Source of the DNA: an uncultured Treponema sp.
Lineage (GTDB): Bacteria > Spirochaetota > Spirochaetia > Treponematales > Treponemataceae
Reading direction: 5' to 3'
DNA length: 5,240 bases
Assembly (NCBI GenBank): GCA_937902445.1
Contig: CALELJ010000094.1
Location: 1-5,240, forward strand
A program made the translations under genes and the position numbers. The notes beneath the pieces were generated by a model that was given only the letters and a program-made list of their open reading frames with translations, was not told the DNA's origin and made no database searches. Shown here one piece after another: positions 4,523-5,240 of this stretch (its first letter is position 1; each line of letters starts with the position of its first letter).

Positions 4523-5240
4523 TTAATTGTTCAGCTTATCAAGTTCAGCCTTTACGATTTCTGCAATCTTTGCGCCGGCTTCCTCAAGCGGAATCATTGT
4601 TGGTTCAGTTGCATTGCGCATCTTTACTTCAACATTTGGAAGATTCTTGTCACCGATTGTAACGCGGACAGGATATCCGATAAGGTCTGCATCAGCAAAC
4701 TTTACGCCAGGGCGCTCGTCACGGTCATCAAGAACAACTTCAACTCCGGCTGCCTTAAGGTCTGCATAAAGCTTGTCTGCGGCATCCTTCATTGCATCCT
4801 TGTACTTGATAGGAACGATTGCAACTGTATATGGAGCAACTGACATTGGCCAGAGGATTCCGTTGTCGTCATGGAAACATTCGATGATCGAAGCAAGAAC
4901 ACGGTCAACACCGATTCCGTAGCATCCCATTGTTGGAACTGCAACCTTGCCGTTCTTGTCGAGGTAAGTTACGCCCATGCTTTCTGTGTATTTCTTTCCA
5001 AGCTTGAAGATGTGTCCAAGTTCGTTTCCCTTTGATGTGTGGAACTTTCCGCCGCAGTGTGGACATGTATCGCCTTCCTTTACGGTGCGGACGTCTGCGT
5101 TGATGTATGCTGTGTAGTCACGGCCAGGTTCCACGTGCTTGATGTGGAAGCCTTCCTTGCCTGAACCTGCATATGCATCGTGCATGTTGTTTACGCTAAG
5201 ATCCTGGATGATAGGGCACTTTACATTTACAGGGCCAACA
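4523..5240 (-). CDS. proS: Prolyl-tRNA synthetase, C-terminal part (5' end outside window)
   Basis: This cytoplasmic class II aminoacyl-tRNA synthetase ligates proline to tRNA-Pro. The 238 visible residues run from VGPVNVKCPIIQDLSVNN to the C-terminus LDKLNN; full bacterial enzymes are about 570-620 residues, so roughly 40% is seen. The first part is the end of the bacterial editing (INS) domain followed by the catalytic core. It contains GRDYTAYINADVRTVKEGD, the CPHCGG pair (C near 5065), NELGHIFKLGKKYTESMGVTYLD, and class II motif 3 GCYGIGVDR (4927-4901) with its ATP-contacting arginine. The WPMSVAPYTVAIVPI segment opens the C-terminal HGTP anticodon-binding domain (about 4825-4530), with DDRDERPGVKFADADLIGYP and VTIGDK typical of it. 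The combination of INS remnant and CPxCGG matches the bacterial-type rather than the archaeal/eukaryotic-type enzyme. The frame is open through the right edge, so the internal ATG at 5185 is not the start. It is followed on the same strand by the exported-protein gene. Confidence 0.96.
   Translation of the reverse strand, partial: VGPVNVKCPIIQDLSVNNMHDAYAGSGKEGFHIKHVEPGRDYTAYINADVRTVKEGDTCPHCGGKFHTSKGNELGHIFKLGKKYTESMGVTYLDKNGKVAVPTMGCYGIGVDRVLASIIECFHDDNGILWPMSVAPYTVAIVPIKYKDAMKDAADKLYADLKAAGVEVVLDDRDERPGVKFADADLIGYPVRVTIGDKNLPNVEVKMRNATEPTMIPLEEAGAKIAEIVKAELDKLNN

Noticed and set aside
4527..4769. Plus-strand open frame rich in Ser/Arg
   Set aside because: It is antisense to the anticodon-binding domain of prolyl-tRNA synthetase, which is clearly the coding strand.
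1..5240. tRNA, rRNA, CRISPR array, transposase or defence-gene cassette
   Set aside because: I looked for cloverleaf-like sequences, direct repeats with spacers and transposase motifs and saw none.

Overview
The window reads like a chromosomal segment of a host-associated spirochaete, most likely a Treponema-like organism of moderate G+C. The clues are a GerMN-domain protein in a non-sporulator setting, a YfiF-like SpoU methyltransferase, a signal-peptide PAP2 phosphatase, a hypothetical exported protein of spirochaete character, and promoters that sit directly on start codons. This is inferred from protein style; no database search was possible.

Layout. Bases 1-102 (minus strand) hold the start of a reading frame that matches the middle, not the beginning, of an ABC sugar-binding protein. 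Bases 103-292 are a non-coding stretch with an inverted repeat. Bases 293-682 (plus) encode an AraC-type DNA-binding domain without any sensor domain. Bases 745-1518 and 1535-2374 (plus) encode a YfiF-like SpoU/TrmH RNA 2'-O-methyltransferase and a PAP2-type phosphatase, probably co-transcribed. Bases 2447-3361 (plus) encode a membrane-anchored protein with a charged linker and a C-terminal GerMN domain, under its own strong promoter inside a 53-bp imperfect palindrome. A strong bidirectional terminator (3366-3406) separates this rightward block from a leftward block: an unrecognised secreted protein (3408-4478, minus) and the C-terminal 40% or so of prolyl-tRNA synthetase (4523-5240, minus, running off the window).

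Functionally this is mostly ordinary housekeeping and cell-envelope content: RNA modification, lipid or phosphoester hydrolysis at the envelope, a cell-surface GerMN protein, an exported protein and tRNA charging. I do not see a new defence, mobile or biosynthetic system. The parts worth a second look are: the left edge, where two 5'-truncated genes face each other across what may be a deletion scar; two promoters whose predicted start sites fall at or next to the ATG (leaderless mRNAs); the palindrome enclosing the GerMN promoter; and the uncharacterised exported protein beside proS.
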